Assembly: GCA_035552775.1 (NCBI GenBank)
Contig: DASZKW010000089.1
Coordinates: 1 to 63,545 of the forward strand
From: DASZKW01 sp035552775
GTDB taxonomy: Bacteria > Actinomycetota > Acidimicrobiia > Acidimicrobiales > Palsa-688
Reading direction: 5' to 3'
Length of the DNA stretch: 63,545 bases
The notes under the pieces are model-generated. The model was not told the DNA's origin. It did no database searches and saw nothing but the letters and a program-made list of their open reading frames with translations. This document shows positions 36,267 through 44,973 of this stretch, piece by piece. Made by a program: the position numbers and the translations under genes. Within the stretch, counting starts at the first letter, position 1; each line of letters starts with the position of its first letter.

Positions 36267-37982
36267 GTGACCTCGCTGCCGACCGAGACCGTCCGGCGCT
36301 CGGCGCCGACTCACCCTTTCCCCCTCGCCGACAGGTTGCATCCCCCGCAAGACGATCTCCGCCGGCGTGCGCCGCGGCGCGAGAGGCCCCGCCCCCCGCG
36401 CAAAAGCGGGATGCCAACGGTGGTCGCATGGAGCTGCGTCGCGGTGGCGACGGGCCTCAGCTTGGCCCTCAGCCTCTACGACCTGGGCACGAGAAGCCTT
36501 TGGCTGGACGAGGGATACACGTGGTCCGTCGCCAGCCTCAACACCTCGTCGCTCATGCGCGACGCGCACGACCAGGGCGGCCATCTCGTCTTCTACTACC
36601 TCGTGGTCCACGCCATCATGTCGTGGTTCGGCGACAGCCCCTTTGTGATGCGGCTGCCGTCGGCGCTCGCCGGCGCCGCCGCGGTGCCCCTCGTGTTCCT
36701 GGCCACGTGCCGCCTCGCCGCCGACCGCTTGGCGGGGGTGTTCGCCGCGTTCCTGTTCGCGGTGAGCATGCCGCTGGTCTTCTGGCAGCAAAATGCACGC
36801 GACTACGCAGTCGTCGTCCTGCTCGCGGTGGCCAGCACCCTATTGCTCGTCATCGCCGTGCAGACCCTGAGCCACATCGCGTTGTTCGGCTGGGCGGCCG
36901 TGACCGCCGTGGCGTCGTATACCCACACCGAGACGGTGCTGCTCGCGGTTGCCCAGCTCGTACCGATGTTGGTTTGGCCCCGTGGGCGGTCGCTATGGCG
37001 CCCCCTGGCCCTTTTGGTAGGTGCAGTTGCCATCGGAGCGGGCCTGCCCCTGTTGACTGCGGTCAACAATGCCGCCCAGCAGACGAACTTCCTGCTGCCG
37101 CCGACCGGCGGCGTGGCCAGGGAGGTCGCCACCTTCCTCGCCTCCGGTGCGGGCACGCCCGCCGTCGTCACCGCTGTCGACTACACGCTCCTGGGCGTGA
37201 CCGCTTTGCTGTGGGCTGTAGCGCTCGTCACCTTCGTCGCCGACACCGCCCGGCGGGGCCCGACCGACGACAACTTCGGTCGCGCCCTGGTCCTGTCCTG
37301 TCTGTTCCTGCCGGTGCTACTGGCGTGGGTGATCTCCGAGATTGACCGGCCGGTGTTCTTGGACCGCTACCTGATCGTCAGCCTGCCGGCGGCTGCGATC
37401 TCGGTTGCCATGGTGCTCGCCCGGGTGCAACCTCGCGCCCTCGGCTTCTACGGCCTGATCTACCTGATCGTGTTCAGGTTCGGCGTGATCGTCCCCACCT
37501 ACGACAAAGCGTTCGACAACTTCGCCGGCGCCACCCACCTGGTGCTCGCCAACGCCCGGACCGGCGACTGCATCGCCTTCTACCAGAACAGCGAGCGGGT
37601 GCTCTACGACTACTACGCGGCGCGCTTCCACGGCCGGGGCTCACACCGGCCCCAGGCGCCGGCTCAGGTCCTGCCGCCGGTGCCGGCGGGAGACAAGCCG
37701 GCGATGGTCGACTATTACGCCAACCTGCCTCCCACCTACGTCGCCACTGCCGAGAACGCGACGAATATCGCCCTCACGGTCCCCTACTGTGCACGGCTGT
37801 GGCTGTTCGAGAGCCACGTGGGCTCGCCTGGTGGCCCCCCCGCCCAGACGGCCAGGTTCGACGGGCTGCTCACCCTGCGCCAGCGCCTCCTCGCCTACTA
37901 CAGCCTCCCGACCAACCACCTCTTCGCAGACGTGGAGGTCCAGTTGTTCGACCGCCTGCCGGCACCGCCCGGCTCGAGCTAA
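36267..37982 (+). CDS. GT-C-type membrane glycosyltransferase (ArnT/PMT-like)
   Basis: A 571-residue protein with ~11 membrane spans and a C-terminal exported part. The first outer loop holds GTRSLWLDEGYTWSVA, with the acidic DE pair that is catalytic in GT39/GT83-type enzymes. These use polyprenyl-phosphate sugars on the outer face. Further typical segments are YYLVVHAIMSWFGDSPFVMR and LPSALAGAAAVPLVFLA. The N-terminal ~45 residues are Arg/Pro-rich and cytoplasmic. GTG 36267 lies 6 bases after the GT2-Ig gene, so they are co-transcribed. Donor and acceptor are unknown; a decaprenyl-phosphate sugar is a reasonable guess given the DPA genes nearby. Confidence 0.8.
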   Translation: MTSLPTETVRRSAPTHPFPLADRLHPPQDDLRRRAPRRERPRPPRKSGMPTVVAWSCVAVATGLSLALSLYDLGTRSLWLDEGYTWSVASLNTSSLMRDAHDQGGHLVFYYLVVHAIMSWFGDSPFVMRLPSALAGAAAVPLVFLATCRLAADRLAGVFAAFLFAVSMPLVFWQQNARDYAVVVLLAVASTLLLVIAVQTLSHIALFGWAAVTAVASYTHTETVLLAVAQLVPMLVWPRGRSLWRPLALLVGAVAIGAGLPLLTAVNNAAQQTNFLLPPTGGVAREVATFLASGAGTPAVVTAVDYTLLGVTALLWAVALVTFVADTARRGPTDDNFGRALVLSCLFLPVLLAWVISEIDRPVFLDRYLIVSLPAAAISVAMVLARVQPRALGFYGLIYLIVFRFGVIVPTYDKAFDNFAGATHLVLANARTGDCIAFYQNSERVLYDYYAARFHGRGSHRPQAPAQVLPPVPAGDKPAMVDYYANLPPTYVATAENATNIALTVPYCARLWLFESHVGSPGGPPAQTARFDGLLTLRQRLLAYYSLPTNHLFADVEVQLFDRLPAPPGSS

Positions 37983-37989
37983 CGCCGAC

Positions 37990-38967
37990 TCAGGACCTTC
38001 GCTGTGCCGGGCGGGTCTCGAAATAGGCCTTGGTACGGACCAATCCCTCTTCCAGCGGTGTCTGAGGAGCCCAGCCCAACCACCGGCGTGCCCTGGCGTT
38101 GGCCAGGCTTGTGCGGCGGACTTCCCCGGGCCGGGCCGGTTGCTCGTCGAACTCGACGGGGCGCCCCGCGAGCCGACACAGGGTGGCGAGCACGGAGCGC
38201 ACGCTGGTGTCGATCGAGGTGCCGACGTTGACCGGACCCGACCTTTGGCTGGCGAGCGCGGCGACGTTGGCGCCGGCCACGTCTTCCACGTAGACGAAAT
38301 CCCTCGCCTGGCCGCCGTCGCCGAACAGCAGCGGTGCGTGGCCGTCGGACAGGCGCCAGCAGCTGATGGCGACCACGCCGGCTTCCCCCGTGCCGTCCTG
38401 TCGGGGGCCGAAGACGTTGGCGTAGCGCAGCGCCATCCCGCCTATGTCGTGGAGCAGGCAAAACGCGCCGAGGTAGACCTCCTCCGCGTACTTGCCCGCA
38501 CCGTAGGGCGACCTTGGCGCGGGGCGCGTCTCCTCGTCCGCCGGTAGGCGGGGCGCGTCGCCATAAACGGTGCCGCCCGACGAGGCGGTCACGATCCGGC
38601 GCGCCCCGGCCGCGCAGGCGGCGGCGAACAGGGAAACCGTGCTTGCCAAACCCACCCGGACGTGGTCACCCGGGTCGCGCAAGGCGCGCGCCACTCCACC
38701 CTTGGCGGCGAGGTGCAGCACGGCGTCGGGGACAAACGCAGCCAAAGCCTTGGCGGCCTGCTCGCCACCGCAGTCCGCGGTGACGACTTCGACGCCTGCA
38801 GGAGGCTCGTGACCACACGCGTGAGTGAAGTCGTCGATCACCAACACGGAGGACCCGCAGGCGACCAAGGCATCGACGGTGTGCGAGCCGATAAAACCCG
38901 CTCCCCCGGTCACCGCCACCCGAGCCGGGACTTGCCCCCCTGTGGGGGCATCGGGCACGACCGTCAT
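37990..38967 (-). CDS. NAD-dependent sugar-nucleotide epimerase (GalE-like)
   Basis: A 325-residue extended short-chain dehydrogenase acting on UDP- or dTDP-sugars. The NAD motif is VAVTGGAGFIGSHTVDALV; the catalytic set is SSGGTVYG plus YGAGK. RYANVFGPRQ, GDGGQARDFVYVEDVAGANV and GWAPQTPLEEGL are typical of UDP-glucose 4-epimerase and related enzymes. The start is ATG 38967. It lies 70 bases after the GT2-Ig paralogue on the same strand and converges with the GT-C gene (7-base gap). It probably supplies a hexose or pentose donor for the envelope glycan. Confidence 0.85.
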   Translation of the reverse strand: MTVVPDAPTGGQVPARVAVTGGAGFIGSHTVDALVACGSSVLVIDDFTHACGHEPPAGVEVVTADCGGEQAAKALAAFVPDAVLHLAAKGGVARALRDPGDHVRVGLASTVSLFAAACAAGARRIVTASSGGTVYGDAPRLPADEETRPAPRSPYGAGKYAEEVYLGAFCLLHDIGGMALRYANVFGPRQDGTGEAGVVAISCWRLSDGHAPLLFGDGGQARDFVYVEDVAGANVAALASQRSGPVNVGTSIDTSVRSVLATLCRLAGRPVEFDEQPARPGEVRRTSLANARARRWLGWAPQTPLEEGLVRTKAYFETRPAQRRS

Positions 38968-39037
38968 GGGCGCATTGGCTCCTGGATGCTCGGCCCAAGC
39001 GGTGTGGCCCGGTGCCTGCACGCAGCCTGGCACGACA

Positions 39038-40783
39038 TCAGGCGAGGTAACCCACGACATCGAAAAGAATCTGCACGGTGCCGGGGAAGTTGTCACTCAC
39101 GTGTAGAGCGACCTGCCCGTAGTGGCGACCAGTTCCGACGGCGACCAGCACCTGGGCGGCGCTCGGGCGGCCGTCGTCGGCGAAATAGCAGCTAACCGCT
39201 CCGGTGCCCTCGGTCCCGTCAGCCGCGTAGGCGGTGACGAACCCGTTGTAGGTGGCGTCGAGCACCGCCACGGTGGCGACGATACCGACGGCGGTGTCGG
39301 GGATTCCGCCCCTGCCCGTGACCCTGAGCGTCACCACCGACCCAGCCGCTATGGGGCCGTTGGGCGCTCCCGGGAAGCCGCTGCCGTCACGGGTGTCGAG
39401 GGCTCGTTCGCTTCGCAGCGGGATCACGTTGGCCGACGCCACCAGCGACGCCGGGTCATGCCCGGCCAGCGCGTTGCGGCCCGCCCTGAGCCCGGCCAGG
39501 CCGCGGCGCGCCAAGATCTGCGGGCGGGAAGGGCCGGCGGCAACGGAGGCGGCACGCGGCGGCAGCGACGCCACTGCTCGGCGGCGCTCGAGGAGGCGGT
39601 CGTGGTCGGCGACCTCCACCTCCACCACGAGGGGCGCCACCCCCCGCTCGGAAAACCAGTTGGACTCCTCGGCCCTCAGGTCCCATTCCAACCGGTACCG
39701 TCCCGGGTCGAAGGGTGTCCAGACCCCGGCGACGACCGCCAGCGCCTCGCCGGGCGCTGGTTCATGGGGCAGGAGGGCGACGTCGCCGTCGCGCAGCAGC
39801 ATGCCGTGCACGGGGTGGACCCAGTGATAGCTGAGCACCACCCGACCCGCACCCAAGCCCGTGGTGCGCCAGCGCAAGTCGGAGGTGTTGCGCACCGTGA
39901 CGGTCACCGCGTAGCCGCGGTTGGCGAGCACCTGCGCCGGGGTGGTGGAACCGAGGTAGTCGGCATGGTAGACGTCAGCCGTCGCCCAGTTGCGGGCGGA
40001 CGAATTTCGTTGATCGGCAAGGGTCACCACCGGCCCCACGTCTGCCAGGCACCGAGCTGCGCCCTCCGCCCGGGCCCGCGCCGCGTCGGTGGGGGTACCT
40101 TTCACCACCTCCTCGTCGAGGGGCACGACGTCGAGCGTGGCGCGATAGTCCTCCCAGAGGTAGTACTCCTCGCACGACGGGGCGTTGTGACCCCGATAGC
40201 GCTCCACCTTGGCCTCCCGGGCGGCCCTGTCGCGGCGCACGAAGTCGAGGTGGTAAATGGCGGTGTCGTCGTCGTCGAGCACCCGTCCGGCGCCGGCGAT
40301 GTCGACCGGCGCGTGGAGGCGTCCCCTGTCGGCGAAGATGCTGCCCACGTTGCGCAACAGTCGGGCGCGAGGGTTCGGGTACCAGGGGAAAGTGCGCAGC
40401 CACCCGTAGCTCCCGTCCGCGTTGCGCAAGACCCAGCGGTAGGGCAGCCAGTAGTGGGTCAGGTACCCGTCGTCAACCAGTTCACCCAGCCGCCCGGCGA
40501 AGCCCGGGGCCATCACCTCGTCGTCGTCGAGGAGCAGCAGCCATTCCCCGGTCGCCTGGCGCAGGACGACGTCGCGGGTTACCTCGACGAACGGCGGGTG
40601 CTCGACCACCGCCACCCGGTCAGCCACCCTTCGGGCCACCCCGAGGGTGTCGTCGCTAGAGGCGTCGTCGACGACGATCACCAACTCGTCGGCGTAGTCA
40701 CGCGTCAGGGCTGCCCAGTCCTCGAGGCAATCGGCGGAGTTGGCCGTCATGCAGCACACGCTGAGCCGGGGCCGGGGAGACAC
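39038..40783 (-). CDS. Three-domain protein: GT2-like, Ig-like, secreted-type beta module (paralogue)
   Basis: A 581-residue paralogue of the protein at 34470-36260, with the same three parts: GT2-like (RLSVCCMTANSADCLEDW, IVVDDASSDDTLGVARRV, LLLLDDDEVMAPGFAGRL, WLRTFPWYPNPRARLLRNVG), Ig-like (VVLSYHWVHPVHGMLLRDGD, YRLEWDLRAEESNWFSERG) and the beta module (RALDTRDGSG ... ILFDVVGYLA). The start GTG 40783 gives an N-terminus aligned with the paralogue. The open frame continues 412 codons upstream, but that part is antisense to ubiA. Both copies keep the DDDE motif, so both should be catalytic. Here the neighbouring gene is the epimerase. Confidence 0.75.
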   Translation of the reverse strand: MSPRPRLSVCCMTANSADCLEDWAALTRDYADELVIVVDDASSDDTLGVARRVADRVAVVEHPPFVEVTRDVVLRQATGEWLLLLDDDEVMAPGFAGRLGELVDDGYLTHYWLPYRWVLRNADGSYGWLRTFPWYPNPRARLLRNVGSIFADRGRLHAPVDIAGAGRVLDDDDTAIYHLDFVRRDRAAREAKVERYRGHNAPSCEEYYLWEDYRATLDVVPLDEEVVKGTPTDAARARAEGAARCLADVGPVVTLADQRNSSARNWATADVYHADYLGSTTPAQVLANRGYAVTVTVRNTSDLRWRTTGLGAGRVVLSYHWVHPVHGMLLRDGDVALLPHEPAPGEALAVVAGVWTPFDPGRYRLEWDLRAEESNWFSERGVAPLVVEVEVADHDRLLERRRAVASLPPRAASVAAGPSRPQILARRGLAGLRAGRNALAGHDPASLVASANVIPLRSERALDTRDGSGFPGAPNGPIAAGSVVTLRVTGRGGIPDTAVGIVATVAVLDATYNGFVTAYAADGTEGTGAVSCYFADDGRPSAAQVLVAVGTGRHYGQVALHVSDNFPGTVQILFDVVGYLA

Positions 40784-40849
40784 GATCGACGCAGGGTAAC
40801 CGTTCCTACGAGCCTGGAATAGCTCGGCACCGAGTACGGTCAGCGCCGG

Positions 40850-41008
40850 ATGATCCGCCTCCTGCTCCTGTCTATCGTTGTGGGGGTTTTCGCCTTGGTC
40901 ATCACCCTCGGCTTTGCCTTGACCGGGGGCGGCCTGCGAGCCCTGGCACCCGGGGCCGTGCTGGTCGGTGCCGTGGCGGGGGTGGTGGTCGCCGCCCGCC
41001 GGCGCTGA
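40850..41008 (+). CDS. Small two-span membrane protein (52 aa)
   Basis: A short frame in the gap between the divergent GT2-Ig paralogue and ubiA. The product is almost entirely hydrophobic: MIRLLLLSIVVGVFALVITL, then FALTGGGLRA, then APGAVLVGAVAGVVVAA ending RRR. This is two membrane helices with a positive cytoplasmic end. It has no clear ribosome site. Position and composition suggest a small accessory subunit of the envelope cluster, but no family was recognised. Confidence 0.5.
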   Translation: MIRLLLLSIVVGVFALVITLGFALTGGGLRALAPGAVLVGAVAGVVVAARRR

Positions 41009-41056
41009 CCGGTGATGCACCTCGGCGGCCGAGGCATTGGCTAGCATCAAGGCGCC

Positions 41057-42022
41057 ATGAGCAAGGTCTTGCCGTCGAGCGCGGCCCGCCCCGACGGGCC
41101 CGGCCGGCTCCGGAGGCCATCGGCCGAGCCCGGCCGGGAGCCGGGCGTCGCTGGCGCCTTGGTGCGCACGGCCCGGCCCAAGCAGTGGGTGAAGAACGTC
41201 CTCGTCTTCGCCGCCCCCGGCGCGGCGGGCGTGCTGACCCACGGCGCCGCCCTGGCGCGCACATTGGCCGCCTTCGGGATCTTCTGTGTGGTCGCCTCGG
41301 GCACTTACTTCCTCAACGACACCATGGACGCCCAGGCGGACGGCCACCACCCCACCAAGCGCCACCGCCCCATCGCCTCGGGAGCCCTGTCGCGCCCCGC
41401 CGGCCTGGTCATCGGGGTGATCCTGCTGGGCGCCGGGCTGGGAGCTTCGCTCGCCCTGGGCTGGCACCTGGCGGTGGTCATCGGGTCCTACGTGGCCGTG
41501 CAGTTCGCCTACTCGCTGCGCCTCAAGCGCGAGCCGATCTTCGACCTCGGAGCAGTGGCGGCGGGCTTCGTCCTGCGAGCCATCGCCGGCGGGGTCGCCG
41601 CCCGCGTGCCCATCTCGGAGTGGTTCTTGATCGTCGCCATGTTCGGGTCGTTGATGATGGTCACCGGCAAGCGCATGGCGGAGCACGACCAGCTCGGCGA
41701 CGCCAGGGGCAGCCACCGGGCGACGCTCAGCGCATACAGCGAGGCATTTCTCCGCGGCGTGCTTATCATCGCGGCTTCGGTGGCGGTGACCGCTTACTGC
41801 CTGTGGGCCTTCGAGAAGCAGGCGGCGCTCGGCGTCCACGGCGACGGGATCTGGTACCAGCTGTCGATCGTTCCGTTCGTGCTCGCCATACTGCGGTACG
41901 CGTTCATGGTCGATACCGGGCACGGCGGTCGTCCCGAGGACGTCGTGCTCTCCGACCGTGCCCTCCAACTCGCCGGGGCGGTGTGGGTCGGGCTGTTCGC
42001 CCTCGGGGTGTATGCCCACTGA
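41057..42022 (+). CDS. ubiA: Decaprenyl-phosphate phosphoribosyltransferase (UbiA family)
   Basis: A 321-residue, ~8-span UbiA-superfamily enzyme. It joins 5-phosphoribosyl diphosphate to decaprenyl phosphate, the first committed step to decaprenylphosphoryl-arabinose (DPA). The active-site motif is YFLNDTMDAQADGHHPTKRH, including NDxxDxxxD, and RTARPKQWVKNVLVFAAP near the N-terminus is typical of the mycobacterial Rv3806c type. MVTGKRMAEHDQLGDARGSH supplies the second acidic site. It overlaps dprE1 by 11 bases, and ubiA-dprE1-dprE2-HAD form one operon. The first ~35 residues are Pro/Arg-rich. Confidence 0.92.
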   Translation: MSKVLPSSAARPDGPGRLRRPSAEPGREPGVAGALVRTARPKQWVKNVLVFAAPGAAGVLTHGAALARTLAAFGIFCVVASGTYFLNDTMDAQADGHHPTKRHRPIASGALSRPAGLVIGVILLGAGLGASLALGWHLAVVIGSYVAVQFAYSLRLKREPIFDLGAVAAGFVLRAIAGGVAARVPISEWFLIVAMFGSLMMVTGKRMAEHDQLGDARGSHRATLSAYSEAFLRGVLIIAASVAVTAYCLWAFEKQAALGVHGDGIWYQLSIVPFVLAILRYAFMVDTGHGGRPEDVVLSDRALQLAGAVWVGLFALGVYAH

Positions 42023-43457
42023 TCCGGTATCCCCGGTGTCCGCCCAGCTGCTGACCGGGTGGGGGCGGGCGCCGGCCAGCGCCGCGGTGGTGACGGTCCC
42101 GACGAGCCCGGCGGAGGCGGCGACGGCCCTGGCCGGGGACGCCCGGCGGGGGGTGATCGGCCGGGGCCTGGGGCGCAGCTACGGCGACGCCGCCCAGAAC
42201 GCCGGCGGTGATGTGGTGGTCACCACGGCCCTCGACCGCCTGCTGGGGCTCGACCTCGACACGGGCGTGGCCCGGGTCGAGGCCGGCGTCAGCCTGGACT
42301 GGCTGATGCGGACCCTCCTCCCGCTCGGCTACTGGCCGGCGGTGTCGCCCGGAACCCGCCAGGTCACCGTCGGGGGCGCCATCGCCTCTGACATCCACGG
42401 CAAGAACCACCACCGCGACGGGACCTTCTGTGCCCACGTCGACTCGCTGGTCCTCGAGACGCCGGCGTGCGGCCGCATGACCGTCGGCCCGGAGCGCGAC
42501 GGAGCGGACGTGTTCTGGGCCACCGCCGGGGGGATGGGCCTGACCGGCCTGGTGCTGGAGGCGACCTTGTCTCTGCTCGCGGTGGAGACCTCCATGGTCA
42601 AGGTGGACACCGAGCGCATGGCCGACCTCGACCACCTCATGGCCCGTATGGTCGAATCCGACGCCGAGTACCGCTACTCGGTGGCGTGGGTTGACTGCCT
42701 GGCGAGGGGGCGCTCGCTCGGGCGATCGATCCTCGAGCGCGGCGACCACGCCCGGCGCGACGACCTGCCGGTGGGGCGCCGCAGCCCCAGCCGGGCGCTC
42801 GCCTGGTCACCCCCCCGACGCATCACCGCTCCCCCCTGGGTGCCCTCGGGGATGCTCAACCGCTGGACCATCGCCGCCTTCAACGAGGTCTGGTACCGCA
42901 AGGCGCCGGTCCGCTCCGACGGCCACCTCATGTCGGTCGGGGCTTTCTTCCACCCCCTCGACCTGGTCGCCGACTGGAACCGGATCTACGGGCGGCGCGG
43001 ATTTCTGCAATACCAGATGGTGGTCCCCGACGGTGCGGAGGACGTCGTGCGCCGGGCGATCGAGGAACTGAGCGCGGCGCGCTGTGCTTCGTTCCTGGGG
43101 GTGCTCAAGCGCTTTGGTGCGGCCAACCCGGCTCCGCTGTCGTTCCCCCGCCCCGGATGGACCCTCGCCCTCGACGTTCCCGCCGGGGCGGCCGCCCTCG
43201 CCCCTCTCCTGGACGGACTGGACGACCTGGTGGTAGCCGCGGGAGGTCGGGTCTACCTGGCCAAGGACTCACGCCTGCGCCCCGAACTGATTGGCGCCAT
43301 GTACCCCGAGCTGCCACGCTGGCGCACAGTGCGCGACCGTCTCGATCCGCAGCGGCGCCTGCGCTCCGACCTTTCCCGGCGGCTGTGGACCCTGCTGGAC
43401 GACTCGCCGGTTCCGACCCGACCCCCGACCGCACTCGACGACAGGATGATGGTGTGA
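42012..43457 (+). CDS. dprE1: Decaprenylphosphoryl-beta-D-ribose oxidase subunit DprE1
   Basis: A 481-residue FAD-dependent oxidase that, with DprE2, epimerises decaprenylphosphoryl-ribose at C2' to give DPA, the arabinose donor for wall arabinan. The FAD domain shows GVIGRGLGRSYGDAAQNAGG, VSPGTRQVTVGGAIASDIHG and KNHHRDGTFCAHVDSLVL. The substrate part has LQYQMVVPDGAEDVVRRAIE and GAANPAPLSFPRPGW, and VYLAKDSRLRPELIGAMYPE ends the fold. The ATG at 42012 lies within the end of ubiA. The gene is intact and of normal length. Confidence 0.93.
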   Translation: MPTDPVSPVSAQLLTGWGRAPASAAVVTVPTSPAEAATALAGDARRGVIGRGLGRSYGDAAQNAGGDVVVTTALDRLLGLDLDTGVARVEAGVSLDWLMRTLLPLGYWPAVSPGTRQVTVGGAIASDIHGKNHHRDGTFCAHVDSLVLETPACGRMTVGPERDGADVFWATAGGMGLTGLVLEATLSLLAVETSMVKVDTERMADLDHLMARMVESDAEYRYSVAWVDCLARGRSLGRSILERGDHARRDDLPVGRRSPSRALAWSPPRRITAPPWVPSGMLNRWTIAAFNEVWYRKAPVRSDGHLMSVGAFFHPLDLVADWNRIYGRRGFLQYQMVVPDGAEDVVRRAIEELSAARCASFLGVLKRFGAANPAPLSFPRPGWTLALDVPAGAAALAPLLDGLDDLVVAAGGRVYLAKDSRLRPELIGAMYPELPRWRTVRDRLDPQRRLRSDLSRRLWTLLDDSPVPTRPPTALDDRMMV

Positions 43458-43509
43458 GCGAACTCGGTGAGCGAACCGACCGGCGCAGGCCGAGGGAGCG
43501 GGCGACGCA

Positions 43510-44271
43510 GTGAAGGACGCCCTGGGAGCGGTGCAGTCGGTCCTCGTCCTCGGGGGGTCTTCCGACATCGGCGTCGCCATCGCCGCCGAGCTGGCCGCGC
43601 CCCGCCACGCCGCCGTGATCCTCGCCGGTCGCCATCCAGACCACCTCACCAGTGCCGCCGAGCGGGTGCGCGCCGCCGGAGCAGGACAGGTGACGACCGT
43701 GCCCTTCGACGCCGACGACACCGCCAGCCACGAGGCGTTCGTCGCCGGCGTGGCGGAGACGGTGGGTGACCTCGATGTCGCCGTGGTGGCCTTCGGCCTG
43801 CTCGGGGACCAGGAGCGCGATGCCGGCGGCGGTGATGGCGCCGTGCGGGTGGCAACCACCAACTACGTCGGGGCGGTATCGGTGTGCCTGCCTCTCGCCC
43901 GGCTGCTGCGCCGGCAGGGTCACGGCACCCTCGTCGTCCTGTCGTCGGTCGCGGGCGAGCGGGTGCGCAAGGCGAACTTCATCTACGGGTCCTCCAAGGC
44001 CGGCGTGGACGGCTTCGCCCAGGGCCTGGGCGACTCCATGGCCGGCTCCGGTGCCGGCGTGCTTATCGTCCGCCCCGGCTTCGTGAAGTCCAAGATGACC
44101 GCGGGCATGGACCCCGCACCTTTTTCCACCACCCCAGAGGCGGTGGCCAAGGCCACGGCTGGCGCCTTGGCGGCGGGCAAGGAGACGGTGTGGGTCCCGG
44201 CTGCCCTTCGTGCTGTCATGGTGGCGACACGCCACCTTCCTCGTCCCCTGTTCCGCCGTCTGCCGATGTGA
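43510..44271 (+). CDS. dprE2: Decaprenylphosphoryl-2-keto-ribose reductase DprE2
   Basis: A 253-residue short-chain dehydrogenase that reduces the keto intermediate made by DprE1 to decaprenylphosphoryl-arabinose. The NAD motif is VLVLGGSSDIGVAIAAEL, and the catalytic set is LSSVAGERVRKANFIYGSSK with YxxxK. VRPGFVKSKMTAGM is the usual post-catalytic loop of this subfamily. The start is GTG 43510, 52 bases after dprE1. The stop overlaps the GTG of the HAD gene (GTGA). Confidence 0.92.
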   Translation: MKDALGAVQSVLVLGGSSDIGVAIAAELAAPRHAAVILAGRHPDHLTSAAERVRAAGAGQVTTVPFDADDTASHEAFVAGVAETVGDLDVAVVAFGLLGDQERDAGGGDGAVRVATTNYVGAVSVCLPLARLLRRQGHGTLVVLSSVAGERVRKANFIYGSSKAGVDGFAQGLGDSMAGSGAGVLIVRPGFVKSKMTAGMDPAPFSTTPEAVAKATAGALAAGKETVWVPAALRAVMVATRHLPRPLFRRLPM

Positions 44272-44939
44272 ATCCGCCTCTGTCGTCTGCCGATGTGGGT
44301 TCGCGGCAACGCCCGGGGGTCGCCGCTTTCGATTTCGACGGCACCCTCGTGCCCGGCGACAGCCTTATGCCGTTTCTCACCCGTATCCATGGCCGCCGGG
44401 ACGCCGGCCTCATCCTCGCCGCGTCGGGGCCGGCCATGATGGTCGCATACCGCTCGGCCGGCCGGGACGGGGCCAAGGCCGCGCTGTTGAGGCGGGCGCT
44501 TGCCGGCCTCCCTGTCAGCAGTGTGGTCGCCAAGGGGGAAGGCTACGGCCGCCACCTGGCCGACCGGGTCCGCCCAGCCATGGCGGCGCGGCTCGCTTGG
44601 CACCGCTCCGAGGGTCACCGCCTGCTGCTCGTGTCGGCCTCGCTCGCCACCTACCTGGAGCCCTTCGCCCGCTGCGTCGGAATCGACGAGGTGATCGCCA
44701 CCCGCCTCGAGGTGGGACCTGAGGGTCGCCTCACCGGTCGCCTGCACGGCGCCAACGTGCGGGGCCCACAAAAAGCGGCGCGCCTGACCGAAGCGTTCGG
44801 GGGTCAACCCGTCGAGCTGTGGGCATACGGGGACAGCGCCGGTGACCGCGAGATGCTGGCCATGGCCGACCATCCCCACCTGGTCGGCCGTTCCGGACTC
44901 GCCGGGTCCGGGCGGGCATCCCTGCCGCGCAAGGCCTGA
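44268..44939 (+). CDS. HAD-superfamily IB phosphatase coupled to dprE2
   Basis: A 223-residue HAD hydrolase of subfamily IB (SerB/CicA-like). Motif I is AAFDFDGTLVPGDS, motif II is LLLVSASLATYLEPFA, and the metal motif is YGDSAGDREML. The start is GTG 44268, overlapping the dprE2 stop; a GTG near 44294 is an in-frame alternative. DPA synthesis needs a phosphatase to remove the 5-phosphate made by the UbiA enzyme; in mycobacteria a PAP2 protein is the candidate. No PAP2 gene is present here, so this HAD enzyme is a candidate for that step (inference). Confidence 0.85.
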   Translation: MNPPLSSADVGSRQRPGVAAFDFDGTLVPGDSLMPFLTRIHGRRDAGLILAASGPAMMVAYRSAGRDGAKAALLRRALAGLPVSSVVAKGEGYGRHLADRVRPAMAARLAWHRSEGHRLLLVSASLATYLEPFARCVGIDEVIATRLEVGPEGRLTGRLHGANVRGPQKAARLTEAFGGQPVELWAYGDSAGDREMLAMADHPHLVGRSGLAGSGRASLPRKA

Positions 44940-44973
44940 TCCCGGCCGCCGGCGATTTGCAACACTGGGCGCG

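Noticed and set aside
40784..42019. N-terminal extension of the minus-strand GT2-Ig protein to 993 codons
   Set aside because: The extra part is antisense to ubiA, has Arg/His/Gly-rich shadow composition, and the paralogue begins at the equivalent of GTG 40783.
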